From Bacillus safensis FO-36b (lineage in GTDB: Bacteria; Bacillota; Bacilli; Bacillales; Bacillaceae): 64,000 nucleotides of DNA. The notes beneath the pieces were generated by a model. The model was not told the origin of the DNA. It did no database searches and saw only the letters and a list, made by a program, of their open reading frames with translations. A program made the translations under genes and the position numbers. Position 1 is the stretch's first letter. Every line of letters begins with the position of its first letter. The stretch is taken from assembly GCF_000691165.1 (NCBI RefSeq), contig NZ_ASJD01000001.1, positions 434,001-498,000 on the forward strand, in the 5' to 3' direction. Shown here in pieces: positions 48,281-58,056 of this stretch.

Positions 48281-48379
48281 AGGCCTGCTTATGAAAGGGA
48301 CCTTTTAAGCGATAAAAACGATAGTTCATGCATAAACAAATCCTATTTAAGCCACGATACGAACATAGGAGGGAATATG

Positions 48380-48553
48380 ATGAATAAAATGATTTGGAGC
48401 ATTGTGTTCACACTATTTGCATTCGTTCTCGTGCAAAATCGTTATCGGCTCATGAATTTGGTTTTAGGCCAAAATCAAGTCCGACACTTTTTGATTAAAT
48501 GGCTGATGAAAATCCCATATTTTCGGACGAAATTTATTCGCCAAGCATTCTAA
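48380..48553 (+). CDS. yqgO: Small membrane protein YqgO-like
   Basis: A 57-residue protein from ATG 48380, with AGGAGGG (48367-48373) about 7 bases upstream; a directly preceding ATG at 48377 is possible. It has a single hydrophobic helix at residues 4-18 (MIWSIVFTLFAFVLV) followed by a basic, aromatic tail (FLIKWLMKIPYFRTKFIR). Size and place between yqgN and gluP match yqgO of B. subtilis. The function is unknown. It ends inside a terminator. Confidence 0.75.
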   Translation: MNKMIWSIVFTLFAFVLVQNRYRLMNLVLGQNQVRHFLIKWLMKIPYFRTKFIRQAF

Positions 48554-48578
48554 TCCCGCAAAAGCCGGGATTTTTTTG
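48552..48578 (+). terminator. Terminator of yqgO
   Basis: The stem aatcccg 48552-48558 pairs with cgggatt 48566-48572, followed by T6. It overlaps the yqgO stop. Confidence 0.85.
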
Positions 48579-48605
48579 TTTAGAAATGCGGATAAGAACG
48601 ATTCT

Positions 48606-48614
48606 TGCTATAAT
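48606..48614 (+). promoter_or_regulatory. Extended -10 promoter of gluP
   Basis: TGCTATAAT is a perfect extended -10, 26 bases before the gluP start. No good -35 is present, as expected for an extended -10 promoter. Confidence 0.55.
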
Positions 48615-48639
48615 AATGTAAAAAATGGAGCGCGAATGT

Positions 48640-50178
48640 ATGATTGTCATAGATAGTTTATTTTGGCGAGTTGTTGATGAACTAAGACAAAAAGGATACG
48701 AGATGATTCAAAGTCCGTACCCGGAAGATGAAATATTTTTTGAAGCACCACGAAACTCAGGTTATGATCTTATCCGTCTATATAGAAAAGATGTGAATTT
48801 CAGGCAGGAGATCGTTCGAGATATCGAGGAGCAAACATATCGGATCAATCAGCTGAGAGAAGCTATGCGTAAACGATCTCTTCATCTCCTGCAGCTGCAA
48901 TTTACATCTAATGTTCCAGTAGATGATTGGGAAGACCTAAACGGTCAGCCGCAAAAAGAGAATAAGGTGACAGTTACTCCTGTATTACTCAATGCAGACA
49001 CGCTTCAAAACGATGTAAACGAACTGCAAAAATGGCTGAATACATCGCTTGCAGTAAATGTAGAAGAAGCGAAGGAAGATACAGCTGAGGATGCCATGCA
49101 GCTGAAAAGGAACGTGCTTCAGGCATTTGATGATCAGGAAAAGCAGCGAGAACGAGAACGGGCCGTGTTTCAAAATGGCAGACCCATTTTTACCTACTTG
49201 CTGATCGCTGTCCAAGTGGTGATGTTTCTTTTGCTTGAGCTGTCAGGCGGAAGTACCAATACCGCAACTTTAACAGCATTTGGTGCTAAAAATAATGTGC
49301 TGATCTTAGAGGGTGAATGGTGGCGCCTGATGACACCAATGTTTTTACATATTGGCTTGACGCACTTACTCTTTAATACTTTTGCTCTTTGGTCCGTTGG
49401 AGCGGCTGTTGAGAGAATTTATGGGTCGGGAAGATTTTTGCTCATCTATTTCATTTCCGGCATTTTTGGCTCCATAGCGAGCTTTGTGTTTAATACGGCA
49501 ATTGCAGCCGGCGCATCTGGCGCGATCTTTGGCTGCTTAGGCGCACTGTTATATTTAGCCATCTCAAATCGAAAGCTTTTCTTTCGGACGATGGGGACAA
49601 ATATTATTGTCATTATCCTCATTAACCTAGGAATAGGCTTCACTGTATCAGGTATTGATAACGCAGGGCATCTTGGCGGCCTGGTTGGCGGTTTTTTCAC
49701 CGCATTAGCTGTCCGTCTGCCTAAACAGATCCAGCCTGTCAAAATGCTTCTTGCGAGTGCTGCTCTGCTCTTTATTGGCGGTTTTGGATTGTATACAGGG
49801 TTTCATTCTGACAATCAAAAGGAAGCAGCGGCAGCAAGTGAGGCAGCAAGTTTATTTGATGAGAAAAAGTACAGCGAAGCAAGTGAACGACTAGAGGAAT
49901 ATGTGCACGATAAAGATGCATCAGCTGAGGCACTTCATATCTATGCACTATCGGAAGCGCAGCAGGGCCGACTTGATAAGGCTATTCAATTTTTACAAAA
50001 GTCGCTTGAAAAAGATCCAGATGATCCAAATAAACTGTATCATTTATCGCTTTTATACGTAGAAAAAGGAGAGACAGCGAAAGCAGAGGATCTATTAGCG
50101 AAAGCGTTAAAACAAGATCCTCAAAATGATCAATTTTTAAAGCTGAAACAATATATCGAAAATAGTCAAACACGTTGA
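48640..50178 (+). CDS. gluP: Rhomboid serine protease GluP (YqgP)
   Basis: ATG 48640 follows GGAG by 9 bases and gives 512 residues. The N-terminal soluble domain (about 1-175) precedes a six- or seven-helix rhomboid domain with catalytic Ser in GASGAIFG (about residue 287) and His in NAGHLGG (about 341). C-terminal TPR repeats occupy about 415-505. B. subtilis YqgP cleaves membrane proteins and, with FtsH, degrades the magnesium transporter MgtE under low Mg and high Mn. The operon continues with yqgQ and glcK. Confidence 0.94.
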   Translation: MIVIDSLFWRVVDELRQKGYEMIQSPYPEDEIFFEAPRNSGYDLIRLYRKDVNFRQEIVRDIEEQTYRINQLREAMRKRSLHLLQLQFTSNVPVDDWEDLNGQPQKENKVTVTPVLLNADTLQNDVNELQKWLNTSLAVNVEEAKEDTAEDAMQLKRNVLQAFDDQEKQRERERAVFQNGRPIFTYLLIAVQVVMFLLLELSGGSTNTATLTAFGAKNNVLILEGEWWRLMTPMFLHIGLTHLLFNTFALWSVGAAVERIYGSGRFLLIYFISGIFGSIASFVFNTAIAAGASGAIFGCLGALLYLAISNRKLFFRTMGTNIIVIILINLGIGFTVSGIDNAGHLGGLVGGFFTALAVRLPKQIQPVKMLLASAALLFIGGFGLYTGFHSDNQKEAAAASEAASLFDEKKYSEASERLEEYVHDKDASAEALHIYALSEAQQGRLDKAIQFLQKSLEKDPDDPNKLYHLSLLYVEKGETAKAEDLLAKALKQDPQNDQFLKLKQYIENSQTR

Positions 50179-50248
50179 ATGACTTGACTGAAAGCGCATT
50201 TATGAATACGCTTATCCTAACTGTTGATGAGAAGAAATGGTGGAAACA

Positions 50249-50452
50249 ATGAAAACGTTATATGATGTACAGCAGCTGCTCATGAGATTTGGAAATTATG
50301 TGTATTTCGGAGATCGTGAAGTAGAATTAGAATTTATGGCAGACGAATTGAAGGAAATGTATACATCAGGCATCATTGACCGGACCGAATGGTCAAACGC
50401 AATGACGATTCTTCAAATGGAGCTAGCCAAATTAAATCGAAAAACAATGTGA
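50249..50452 (+). CDS. yqgQ: YqgQ family protein
   Basis: ATG 50249 (67 residues, [15 protein letters not shown]) has GGTGG close upstream; the in-frame ATG 50237 would include it. YqgQ is a small three-helix protein found between gluP and glcK across Bacillus and is proposed to bind single-stranded nucleic acid. Here it lies 13 bp before glcK, implying co-transcription. Confidence 0.9.
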   Translation: MKTLYDVQQLLMRFGNYVYFGDREVELEFMADELKEMYTSGIIDRTEWSNAMTILQMELAKLNRKTM

Positions 50453-50465
50453 AGGTGGAGGACAT

Positions 50466-51419
50466 ATGACAGGGGATTGGTTTGTAGGTATTGATCTTGG
50501 CGGTACGACAATTAAGCTTGCGTTCATTAATCTATATGGTGAAATTCAGCATAAGTGGGAGATTCCTACTGATAAATCCGGGCAGACGATCACAGTCGAT
50601 ATTGCCAAATCAATTGACCATAAACTGGTTGAGATCAGTATGCCGAAATCAGCACTTATTGGGATCGGAATGGGTGCACCTGGACCTGTAGATAAAGTAT
50701 CTGGCATCGTCTATAAAACAACGAATCTGGGCTGGACAAACTACCCCTTGAAAGATCACCTAGAGGCAGAGACGGGACTTCCATCTGTCATTGAAAATGA
50801 TGCGAATATTGCTGCACTCGGTGAAATGTGGAAGGGGGCAGGCGATGGCGCAAAAAATATCCTGATGGTCACACTTGGAACAGGGGTTGGCGGCGGCATC
50901 ATCGTCAACGGTGAAGTTGTTCAAGGGGAAACAGGAGCTGGCGGAGAAATTGGCCATATTTGTGCTGTTCCATTTCAAGGTGCACCGTGTAACTGCGGAA
51001 GAACAGGCTGTATTGAAACGATCGCATCTGCAACTGGCATCGTCCGGATTGCAAAGGATAAATTAGAAACCGAGCAGCATACATCTTCACTTGGCAAGCT
51101 CGCTTCGCTATCGGCAAAGAATGTATTTGAAGCGGCAGAAAATGGAGATGATCTTGCAATGCGTGTCGTAGAAGAAGTGACGACACATCTTGGACTTGTC
51201 CTAGCGAATCTTGCTAGTGCTTTAAACCCAACAAAAATTGTGATTGGCGGCGGTGTTTCAAAAGCAGGTGAGCTTCTTCGCAGTAAAGTAGAGCGCATTG
51301 TGAAACAACATGCTTTCCCGCCTTGCGCTGACGATGTTGAAGTGGTAATTGCATCACTCGGAAACGATGCGGGTGTTATCGGCGGGGCATGGATGGCAAA
51401 AACCAAATGGCTGTCTTGA
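50466..51419 (+). CDS. glcK: Glucokinase (ROK family)
   Basis: The 317-residue ROK glucokinase has [12 protein letters not shown] (about residues 8-19), catalytic [13 protein letters not shown] (about 107-119), GTGVGGGI (about 137-144), and the zinc motif with GHICAV and [10 protein letters not shown] (about 163-188). It phosphorylates free glucose from disaccharide breakdown and complements PTS uptake. It retains the zinc motif missing from the second ROK kinase at 30.7 kb. Confidence 0.96.
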   Translation: MTGDWFVGIDLGGTTIKLAFINLYGEIQHKWEIPTDKSGQTITVDIAKSIDHKLVEISMPKSALIGIGMGAPGPVDKVSGIVYKTTNLGWTNYPLKDHLEAETGLPSVIENDANIAALGEMWKGAGDGAKNILMVTLGTGVGGGIIVNGEVVQGETGAGGEIGHICAVPFQGAPCNCGRTGCIETIASATGIVRIAKDKLETEQHTSSLGKLASLSAKNVFEAAENGDDLAMRVVEEVTTHLGLVLANLASALNPTKIVIGGGVSKAGELLRSKVERIVKQHAFPPCADDVEVVIASLGNDAGVIGGAWMAKTKWLS

Positions 51420-51521
51420 ACAAAAAAGTCATAATGATGTCATTTTTATTAAAAAAAGCGATAGATAGGCATGAAATTGGATGTTTAGCATATTCATAAG
51501 TTTGTCATGAGGAAAAAGACA

Positions 51522-51550
51522 TTGATTTTCCATCATATACAGGATAAGAT
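51522..51550 (+). promoter_or_regulatory. Candidate promoter of yqgS
   Basis: TTGATT 51522-51527 and TAAGAT 51545-51550 have a 17-base spacer. The roughly 75-base leader after it contains a hairpin closed by gcacc 51574-51578 and ggtgc 51605-51609, just before AAGGAGG. Confidence 0.55.
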
Positions 51551-51632
51551 ATACTTTAGTTATTTTTCTAGAAGCACCAATAATTAGGGTATATCCAGAG
51601 CCTGGGTGCGCGCTTAGCATAAGGAGGTTACA

Positions 51633-53552
51633 ATGCGAAAGAATAGATTAAAGGCGATTTCATTTTTACTGATTGCGACATTGCTGATGTGGGTCAAAAC
51701 CTATGTTATCTATAAATCTAGCTTCAATATTAAAATTGAAAATTTCATGCAGGAGTTTATCCTGTTTATTAATCCGCTTAGCTTTCTCTTGTTTATCTTC
51801 GGTATCGGTTTATTTTTCAAAGAAAAAAACCGCAATCGATATATCATCGTGACAAGCTTTATCCTAACATTCGTTTTGTTAGCCAACATTGTGTTTTATC
51901 GATTCTATAGTGATTTTCTAACCATCCCCGTCCTATTTCAAACAAACAATATGGGTGACCTCGGGTCAAGTATTACCTCTTTAATTGAACCAGTCGATTT
52001 ACTGATGTTTGTTGATATCATCATTTTAATTTGGCTCTATAAAAAACAGCCTTCCTTTAGAACAGATGTCACAATTTCACGAAAAGAACGAGCGGCCTAT
52101 TACTTATTTGTGGCAGCTACATTCTTCTTTAACCTTGGTTTAGCTGAAACAGAACGACCAGAACTCCTTACTCGCTCATTTGACCGTGAGATGCTGGTGA
52201 AAAATATCAGCTTATATAACTTCCATATTTATGATGGGGTATTGCAATCGAAGCAGTCCGCCCAACGAGCTCTTGCTGACAGTAATAGCTTAACTGAAAT
52301 TGAAAACTATGTAAGCGCAAATCAAACGGACCGTAATGAAAAGACATTTGGTCAAGCAAAAGGACGAAATGTCATTCTTGTATCACTTGAATCTACACAG
52401 AGTTTCGTGATCAATGAAAAATTAAACGGGAAAGAAATTACTCCGTTTTTAAACAAATTGATCAAGAAGAGCTATAACTTTACTAATTTTTATCACCAAA
52501 CAGGTCAAGGGAAAACATCTGATTCAGAGTTTATTGTAGATAATTCACTTTATCCACTTGGAAGAGGGGCTGTGTTCTTCACAAATCCAAGCAATGAGTT
52601 TACAGCGACACCTGAGCTGTTAAAGGATGAGGGCTACCACTCTTCTGTTATTCATGCGAATAACAAAAGCTTCTGGAACCGTGACCTTATCTACGATAGC
52701 TTTGGCTACGATAAGTTCTTTGATATTAAATCATTTGATGTGAATGAAGAAAACTCAGTTGGCTGGGGACTGAAAGATGGTCCGTTCTTTGAGCAGTCCG
52801 CTGAATTAATGAAATCGATCCCGCAGCCTTTCTATACGAGATTGATTACATTAACGAACCATTTCCCTTTTGATTTAGATGAAGAAGATAAGCTCATTGA
52901 TGAATATGATTCAAAAAGCAAAACGCTGAACAAGTACTTCCCTACAGTGCGTTATCAAGATGAAGCCCTTAAGCTTTTCTTTAAAAAGATGAAGGAAGCT
53001 GGGTTATACGATAACTCCATTTTTGTTTTGTATGGGGATCACTACGGAATTTCTGAAAACCATAACGAAGCCATGGGACAATTTTTAAATAAAGAGATTA
53101 CGCCATTTGAAGAAGTACAGCTTCAAAAAGTCCCGTTTGTTGTACACATTCCAGGGGTGACAGATCAACATCCAAAAGAAATTGATACGGTAGGCGGTCA
53201 GGTCGATATCCGCCCAACTGTACTCAATCTTCTAGGGATTGATACAAGTAAACAAATTCAATTTGGTCATGACCTTTTATCGAAAGATAAGAATGACTTT
53301 ACAGTACTCCGTGATGGAAGCTTTATTACGAAGGACAGCATTTTTACAGATGGTGTTTGCTACAATAAAGAGACAGGCGAGCCAGCAGATGATAAAAACG
53401 TCTGTCAGTCTTATGAAGAGAAGGCGAAGCAGGAGCTTCAGTTCTCTGATCAAATCATCTACGGGGATCTCCTTAGATTTTATGATCGAAACAGCCCGGA
53501 CCATTCACCATCCAAAAAAGAAGATGAAACGGAGCTGAAAAAGGCGTCCTAA
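51633..53552 (+). CDS. yqgS: Lipoteichoic acid synthase family protein YqgS
   Basis: The 639-residue protein has five N-terminal membrane helices (about residues 8-170) and a large extracellular sulfatase-like domain. The catalytic Thr lies in [10 protein letters not shown] (about residue 295), and metal ligands lie in SLESTQS and YGDHYGISE (about 467-475). This is the LtaS family, which polymerises glycerol phosphate from phosphatidylglycerol. B. subtilis has four members, and YqgS synthesises LTA, especially during sporulation. Confidence 0.93.
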   Translation: MRKNRLKAISFLLIATLLMWVKTYVIYKSSFNIKIENFMQEFILFINPLSFLLFIFGIGLFFKEKNRNRYIIVTSFILTFVLLANIVFYRFYSDFLTIPVLFQTNNMGDLGSSITSLIEPVDLLMFVDIIILIWLYKKQPSFRTDVTISRKERAAYYLFVAATFFFNLGLAETERPELLTRSFDREMLVKNISLYNFHIYDGVLQSKQSAQRALADSNSLTEIENYVSANQTDRNEKTFGQAKGRNVILVSLESTQSFVINEKLNGKEITPFLNKLIKKSYNFTNFYHQTGQGKTSDSEFIVDNSLYPLGRGAVFFTNPSNEFTATPELLKDEGYHSSVIHANNKSFWNRDLIYDSFGYDKFFDIKSFDVNEENSVGWGLKDGPFFEQSAELMKSIPQPFYTRLITLTNHFPFDLDEEDKLIDEYDSKSKTLNKYFPTVRYQDEALKLFFKKMKEAGLYDNSIFVLYGDHYGISENHNEAMGQFLNKEITPFEEVQLQKVPFVVHIPGVTDQHPKEIDTVGGQVDIRPTVLNLLGIDTSKQIQFGHDLLSKDKNDFTVLRDGSFITKDSIFTDGVCYNKETGEPADDKNVCQSYEEKAKQELQFSDQIIYGDLLRFYDRNSPDHSPSKKEDETELKKAS

Positions 53553-53560
53553 TAGATGAA

Positions 53561-53600
53561 AAAACCTCTGCTATTTTAGAAGCAGGGGTTTTCTTTTTTT
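53561..53600 (+). terminator. Terminator of yqgS
   Basis: The stem aaaacctctgct 53561-53572 pairs with agcaggggtttt 53581-53592 and is followed by CTTTTTTT. Confidence 0.9.
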
Positions 53601-53637
53601 GCCTTTCGGCTCATATAGTATGAGAGGAGGGATGTAA

Positions 53638-54762
53638 ATGAAGACAACGTCGTTTGGAAAAATTGAATGGCAGCTGGATGAAGCAGGGAGGGATGCTGTG
53701 GCAAAGCAGCTTGGTATTGGCAAAGCTGCTTTTCATTTATCTAATCAATCAAGCACTGATAACCTTCTTTTACCGGGATATAGACTTCCAGAAGGAGTCC
53801 ATGTATTTGATTCGATAGGTGATGTGCAGAGATTTATTGCACCTTACAGACTGCAGCAATCCGATGATTGGATTAATGGAACATTTGAATATGATAGCGC
53901 TCGATTAGAAGAAGAGCTGAGCCGCTTGAAAGCCGTATTTCCTTTTCTTCATATCAGCGTCATTGGCCATTCAGTGCTTGATACACCTATTTATGAGATC
54001 CGAACAGAGCCTGTTCAGCATTTACATTCTATTCATCTCAATGCCTCATTTCATGCAAATGAATGGATTACGACGTCTGTTTTATTAAAATGGTTGAAAT
54101 CGCTTTGCTTAGCAGCGTCTGACCCAGTGCAGGCAAGACATTATGAAGCGGTTCATATCCTGCAGACCACCGCTTTATCCATCGTGCCAATGGTCAATCC
54201 AGATGGAGTGGATTTGGTTCGTAATGGACCGGAGTCACTAGGTCTTCATCGTGAAGAATTCACACTGCTAAACGGTGGATATACTGATTACCGGGAATGG
54301 AAAGCAAATATTCGAGGGGTGGATTTAAACAATCAATTCCCTGCTTATTGGGAAATCGAGTATTATCGTCATCAGTCGAAAGCACCGTCCTACCGGGATT
54401 ATCCTGGGCGCGAGCCATTAACAGAACCAGAAGCGAAAGCGATGGCCAATCTTGCGTTGCGAAAACGATTTGACCGGCTGATCGCCCTTCATACACAAGG
54501 AGAAGAGATCTATTGGGGGTTTCTTGGCCATGAGCCAGCCATCTCAAAAGAAACGGTCAAACGATTCGAACTAGTGAGCGGCTACAAACCGATCCAATAT
54601 CTCGACAGCTATGCAGGCTATCGCGATTGGTTTATTTATCAATTTCATAATGAGGGCTATACAGTCGAGCTTGGTCTAGGGAAAAATCCTCTTTCCATGG
54701 TTCAATTTGATTCGATCTATGAAAAAACAAAGCGGCTTTTGTGGGAAGCGTGTAAGTGTTAA
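53638..54762 (+). CDS. yqgT: M14-family gamma-D-glutamyl-L-diamino acid endopeptidase-like
   Basis: The 374-residue zinc carboxypeptidase-fold protein has the metal motif HANEW (His and Glu, about residues 140-144), a distal His in LHTQGEEIYW (about 284-293), and the catalytic Glu in YTVELGLGKN (about 341-350). The family cleaves the gamma-D-Glu-to-diaminopimelate bond of muropeptides. It has no signal peptide, so it probably acts on imported peptides. GAGGAGGG precedes the ATG. Confidence 0.9.
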   Translation: MKTTSFGKIEWQLDEAGRDAVAKQLGIGKAAFHLSNQSSTDNLLLPGYRLPEGVHVFDSIGDVQRFIAPYRLQQSDDWINGTFEYDSARLEEELSRLKAVFPFLHISVIGHSVLDTPIYEIRTEPVQHLHSIHLNASFHANEWITTSVLLKWLKSLCLAASDPVQARHYEAVHILQTTALSIVPMVNPDGVDLVRNGPESLGLHREEFTLLNGGYTDYREWKANIRGVDLNNQFPAYWEIEYYRHQSKAPSYRDYPGREPLTEPEAKAMANLALRKRFDRLIALHTQGEEIYWGFLGHEPAISKETVKRFELVSGYKPIQYLDSYAGYRDWFIYQFHNEGYTVELGLGKNPLSMVQFDSIYEKTKRLLWEACKC

Positions 54763-54785
54763 AAGCACCTGTCTGGTGCTTTTTC
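54762..54785 (+). terminator. Terminator of yqgT
   Basis: The stem aagcacc 54763-54769 pairs with ggtgctt 54775-54781, followed by TTTT-C. Confidence 0.82.
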
Positions 54786-54918
54786 ATATTCTGAGAAACA
54801 ATCAATTGCTTATGGTCAATAAAAACAATGTTGAAGCAATTGACGAAGGTCTCCTTGTAAGCTATTGTGAAAGATATGGATGTAAAAAAAAGGATATGAT
54901 TTAGGGAGATGTCGACTA

Positions 54919-56172
54919 TTGAGTGCGCAAAGCCTGTGGAAAAGAAATTTTACTTATTTATTTGTTTCTAAAATGTGCAAAATTACGGCTGATAGTTTAT
55001 CTTTCAACACCATCTTGTGGCTTTTAGTACTAGGAGGGAAAGGGGCCATAGGGACAGCTTTTTTTATTGCGGTCAGCTTTGTCCCTCAAGCGATTGTTGG
55101 GCCATTTATTACGCCCATGATGAAGCCGCATCAATTGAAATTCTGGATGTGCTTTGCTGATTTAACAAGAGCAGCGATTATCCTTGTAATTGTGGTTAGT
55201 TACTTTTATGGTTTCACACCATTAGTCCTCATCATTGGCTGTATGCTGCTGCATTCGGCGACAGGAGGTTCCTATGAACCGGCATCTGTATCGATTATTC
55301 CAAAGCTTGTCCATGAGGACTTCATACAAAAAGCGAATGCAACCATCCAATCAGCAAGTCATGTAGTAAGACTTGTGACGGTCACGATTTGTGGTGTCAT
55401 GATTGCATTTGTAGGCGTAGGTTATACAATGCTTGTGATCATTCCTCTTTACCTTTTGTCCGCTTTATTGGTGTTCATGATTTCATATCAAACAGACGTC
55501 ATCATCGATAAAGCCAAAAAAGGATTATCTTACGGCAAAAGATTAATTCGAGGTTTTTCACTTGTTAGAAGCCACCATATTTTGTTTCCATTAGCGATTT
55601 TTTGTGTCTGCTCAAACTTTGCTGCGGCACCATGGGAAGCATTGTCTGTTATTTATTTAACGGAAGACTTACATAGTGGACCGGTCGTCTATTCATTCAT
55701 CAAAGTCACAACTGCACTAGGCGCATTTTTGATGGGGTTTGTTTTGACAAAGATAAAAGTGAATCGGTATGGATTGCTGTTTATAGGCGCTGGGATCGTT
55801 GATGGAATCGCCTTCTTCATCACAGGTATGAACGCATTGTTGCCTCTTGTGTTTATATCAGCTTTTGCTTTAGGAGCAGCAATTAGTGCAGTTAACGTAC
55901 CCGAACATACGATGATTCAATTGTCAGTAAAGGCAGAGGATCAGCCGCAAGTGTATGCGATCATCAACATGATTTCCTACTTAATGATTCCGTTAGGCGC
56001 CCTCCTTGGCGGCTATATGGCAACAATATTTGGATCTGGGTATGTCATTGCGGCCGGCGGCATCATTGAAGCTGTTTCAGGTATATGCCTGCTTCTGTTT
56101 ACAAAGATCGGGAAGGTAGAGAGAGCGGATTTGACGATAGAACGAGACAAACCTGCCGTAAACGCAACGTAA
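54919..56172 (+). CDS. MFS transporter (MFS_3 / exporter-like)
   Basis: The 417-residue protein starts at TTG 54919 with GGGAG about 10 bases upstream. It has about eleven to twelve membrane helices, a central loop near residues 190-205, and the MFS_3 layout seen in EntS-like siderophore and macrolide exporters. It occupies the place of the lipoprotein gene yqgU of B. subtilis, so this position differs between lineages. The substrate cannot be told from the sequence. No adjacent biosynthesis gene is present. Confidence 0.8.
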   Translation: MSAQSLWKRNFTYLFVSKMCKITADSLSFNTILWLLVLGGKGAIGTAFFIAVSFVPQAIVGPFITPMMKPHQLKFWMCFADLTRAAIILVIVVSYFYGFTPLVLIIGCMLLHSATGGSYEPASVSIIPKLVHEDFIQKANATIQSASHVVRLVTVTICGVMIAFVGVGYTMLVIIPLYLLSALLVFMISYQTDVIIDKAKKGLSYGKRLIRGFSLVRSHHILFPLAIFCVCSNFAAAPWEALSVIYLTEDLHSGPVVYSFIKVTTALGAFLMGFVLTKIKVNRYGLLFIGAGIVDGIAFFITGMNALLPLVFISAFALGAAISAVNVPEHTMIQLSVKAEDQPQVYAIINMISYLMIPLGALLGGYMATIFGSGYVIAAGGIIEAVSGICLLLFTKIGKVERADLTIERDKPAVNAT

Positions 56173-56248
56173 GCATGGCATGATTGAATGAGGATAGGTT
56201 ACAATGAGGACGAGAAAACATGAGAATTTAATGGAAAGGAGAAAAATT

Positions 56249-56563
56249 ATGGCTATAGCAGACGTCACCATCATTCCGATAGGCACTGAAACACCAAGTG
56301 TCAGTGCTTATGTAGCAGATGTACAAAGAATTTTAGAAGGCTTTCAACAAGAAGGGAAAATCAAATTTCAATTAACACCGATGAATACGTTAATTGAAGG
56401 CGAATTATCCGTTTTATTTGAGGTCATTCAGCGCATTCATGAAGCCCCTTTTGAAAAGGGATTGCACCGAGTAGCGACCAATATTCGCATCGATGACAGA
56501 CGGGATCAAACCACAACACTTACAAGCAAATTAGAAAGCGTGAATAAGCATTTAAATCAATAA
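56249..56563 (+). CDS. yqgV: MTH1187-family protein YqgV
   Basis: ATG 56249 (104 residues, MAIADVTIIPIGT) follows AAAGGAG; the longer frame from 56204 overlaps this site. The ferredoxin-like thiamine-binding/MTH1187 family pattern is clear: IIPIGTETPSVSAYV, LTPMNTLIEG and ATNIRIDDRRD (about 83-93). Members bind thiamine or related small molecules. It ends at a terminator shared with yqgW. Confidence 0.92.
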   Translation: MAIADVTIIPIGTETPSVSAYVADVQRILEGFQQEGKIKFQLTPMNTLIEGELSVLFEVIQRIHEAPFEKGLHRVATNIRIDDRRDQTTTLTSKLESVNKHLNQ

Positions 56564-56590
56564 AAAAGCCTGCTATAAGCAGGCTTTTAA
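56562..56590. terminator. Bidirectional terminator between yqgV and yqgW
   Basis: The stem aaaagcctgc 56564-56573 pairs with gcaggctttt 56579-56588. It includes the stop codons on both sides. Confidence 0.9.
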
Positions 56591-56760
56591 TGTGCAGTTG
56601 GATAACCGCTATAGATGATGGTCATGACAGTGAACCATCCAAAAACCAAAAATGTAGCGCCTGCAAAAGCGATGGCAAGTACGTTCACTTTTTTTAGTGA
56701 GCGATAGATGCCGAGCGCAGCTAAAATCGTGACTAGACCAAAAATAATGACGAGCATCAT
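56587..56760 (-). CDS. yqgW: Small membrane protein YqgW
   Basis: A 57-residue protein starting at 56760 (an ATG-ATG pair), with AAAGGGGGA 8-9 bases upstream on the minus strand; the longer frame from 56784 includes that site. Two hydrophobic helices (about residues 2-17 and 27-48) are separated by a basic turn (YRSLKKVN). This matches the DUF2759-type YqgW. The function is unknown. Confidence 0.82.
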   Translation of the reverse strand: MMLVIIFGLVTILAALGIYRSLKKVNVLAIAFAGATFLVFGWFTVMTIIYSGYPTAH

Positions 56761-56917
56761 GTGAAAGTCCCCCTTTGTCATCAATCCCCTTGATTTCCTT
56801 TCTTTTCATTTTAACCGTTTTCATAAAGCTTGTCGAGTAGATTCCAGTTGACGATTGTTTGAATTTTTATTGAATAGCCTTCATAATAAAAAAGAATGAA
56901 TAAAGTAGGTGATGAAA

Positions 56918-57556
56918 ATGAATTGGAGAAGAATGCCACTAGGCTATGTACAAGCGAACGCATATATTTGGAAAAATGAGCAGGGAGAATGCTTAATTTT
57001 TGATCCAGGCGGTGAAGCGCAAAAGCTGATTTCCTATGTAAAAGAAAAACAGCTTACACCGCTTGCTGTCTTATTGACACATGCTCATTTTGATCATATT
57101 GGCGCGGCAGATGAGGTGCGCGAAGAGTGGGGAGTGCCGCTGTATGTACACGAAAATGAAAAAGAATGGCTCACGAACGCTGAATTAAACGGTTCAGCTC
57201 GATTGATTGGGAATGGAATTACGGTCAAAGAAGCTGAAAAATTGATTACGTCAGAAGGAACGCTTCAAATTGGGTCGTTTACATTAGAAATGTTCCATAC
57301 ACCAGGGCATTCACCTGGCAGTGTGTCTTACTATTCGGCGGAAGAGGGATTTGTTATTTCTGGTGACACGCTATTTGAAGGCGGCATCGGAAGAACAGAT
57401 TTAGTAGGCGGCAGTCAGGAAGTGCTGCTTCAATCAATCCATCATAAATTATTGTCATTGCCAGAATCAACTCTTGTTTTAAGTGGACATGGCGGAGAAA
57501 CCACTGTGCTGACGGAGCAGGAGCAAAATCCGTTTATTAATGGATTTTCTCTTTAA
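56918..57556 (+). CDS. yqgX: Metallo-beta-lactamase-fold hydrolase YqgX
   Basis: ATG 56918 (212 residues, MNWRRMPLGYVQANAYIW) follows AGGTGATG; earlier GTG/ATG codons lie within that site. The glyoxalase II-like MBL fold has HAHFDH (about residues 55-60), HTPGHSPGS (about 129-137), SGDTLFEGGIGRTD and SGHGGET, the full set of zinc ligands. It probably hydrolyses a thioester, but the substrate is unproven. Confidence 0.93.
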   Translation: MNWRRMPLGYVQANAYIWKNEQGECLIFDPGGEAQKLISYVKEKQLTPLAVLLTHAHFDHIGAADEVREEWGVPLYVHENEKEWLTNAELNGSARLIGNGITVKEAEKLITSEGTLQIGSFTLEMFHTPGHSPGSVSYYSAEEGFVISGDTLFEGGIGRTDLVGGSQEVLLQSIHHKLLSLPESTLVLSGHGGETTVLTEQEQNPFINGFSL

Positions 57557-57563
57557 ACGTATG

Positions 57564-57600
57564 AAAAAAAGCATCTCTTTTTATAGAGATGCTTTTTTCA
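57564..57600. terminator. Bidirectional terminator between yqgX and yqgY
   Basis: The stem agcatctct 57570-57578 pairs with agagatgct 57585-57593, with A7 and T6 flanks. Confidence 0.92.
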
Positions 57601-57601
57601 A

Positions 57602-57844
57602 TTAATGTCCGGTACCGGGAACCATGATGAAAATCGAATAATATGTAAATCCGGCAAAGAAAATCGTCAAGTACGCTCCGAAAATGTAAATATACATTCT
57701 TTCGGATAAATTCAAGTAGGATAAAAATACAAAAAGAACGGTTTGACCGAAGAATAGCAGCGATGCATCTTTCATATGTCCTAAATAGAACATGACAGCA
57801 AAAATACCCGTCCAAAAGCCAAGAACGCGGAACATGCGATTCAT
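57602..57844 (-). CDS. yqgY: DUF2626 membrane protein YqgY
   Basis: The 80-residue protein has three hydrophobic helices (about 8-24, 28-44, 52-72) and no cysteine or enzymatic motif. It matches the YqgY/DUF2626 family that lies between yqgX and mgsR in B. subtilis. A clear AGGGGAGGG-type site precedes its start on the minus strand. The function is unknown. Confidence 0.87.
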   Translation of the reverse strand: MNRMFRVLGFWTGIFAVMFYLGHMKDASLLFFGQTVLFVFLSYLNLSERMYIYIFGAYLTIFFAGFTYYSIFIMVPGTGH

Positions 57845-57986
57845 TTCTTTCCCTCCCCTTAAAAACCCCTTTGATTCATATTATAGCTGATCATCACTTG
57901 TTATGTAAACATTTACATTTTTGACATCATGTGAACAATTTATTTTGAATGCAGAAAAAATTTTTTTGAAAAAATGATGAAAAAGT

Positions 57987-58012
57987 GTTTATGCCGAAAA
58001 ACATGAGGGTAC
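57987..58012 (+). promoter_or_regulatory. Sigma-B promoter of mgsR
   Basis: GTTTAT 57987-57992, a 14-base spacer and GGGTAC 58007-58012 match the general-stress sigma-B consensus (GTTTAA then GGGTAT) with one change in each element. mgsR is a known sigma-B regulon member in B. subtilis. Confidence 0.85.
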
Positions 58013-58056
58013 TTACTCCATAAGAGAAAAGGTTAACGACCTAAGGAGGAAGACTA

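Noticed and set aside
54707-54904. A 65-codon plus-strand frame after yqgT
   Set aside because: It begins out of frame inside yqgT, runs through the yqgT terminator and has no ribosome binding site.
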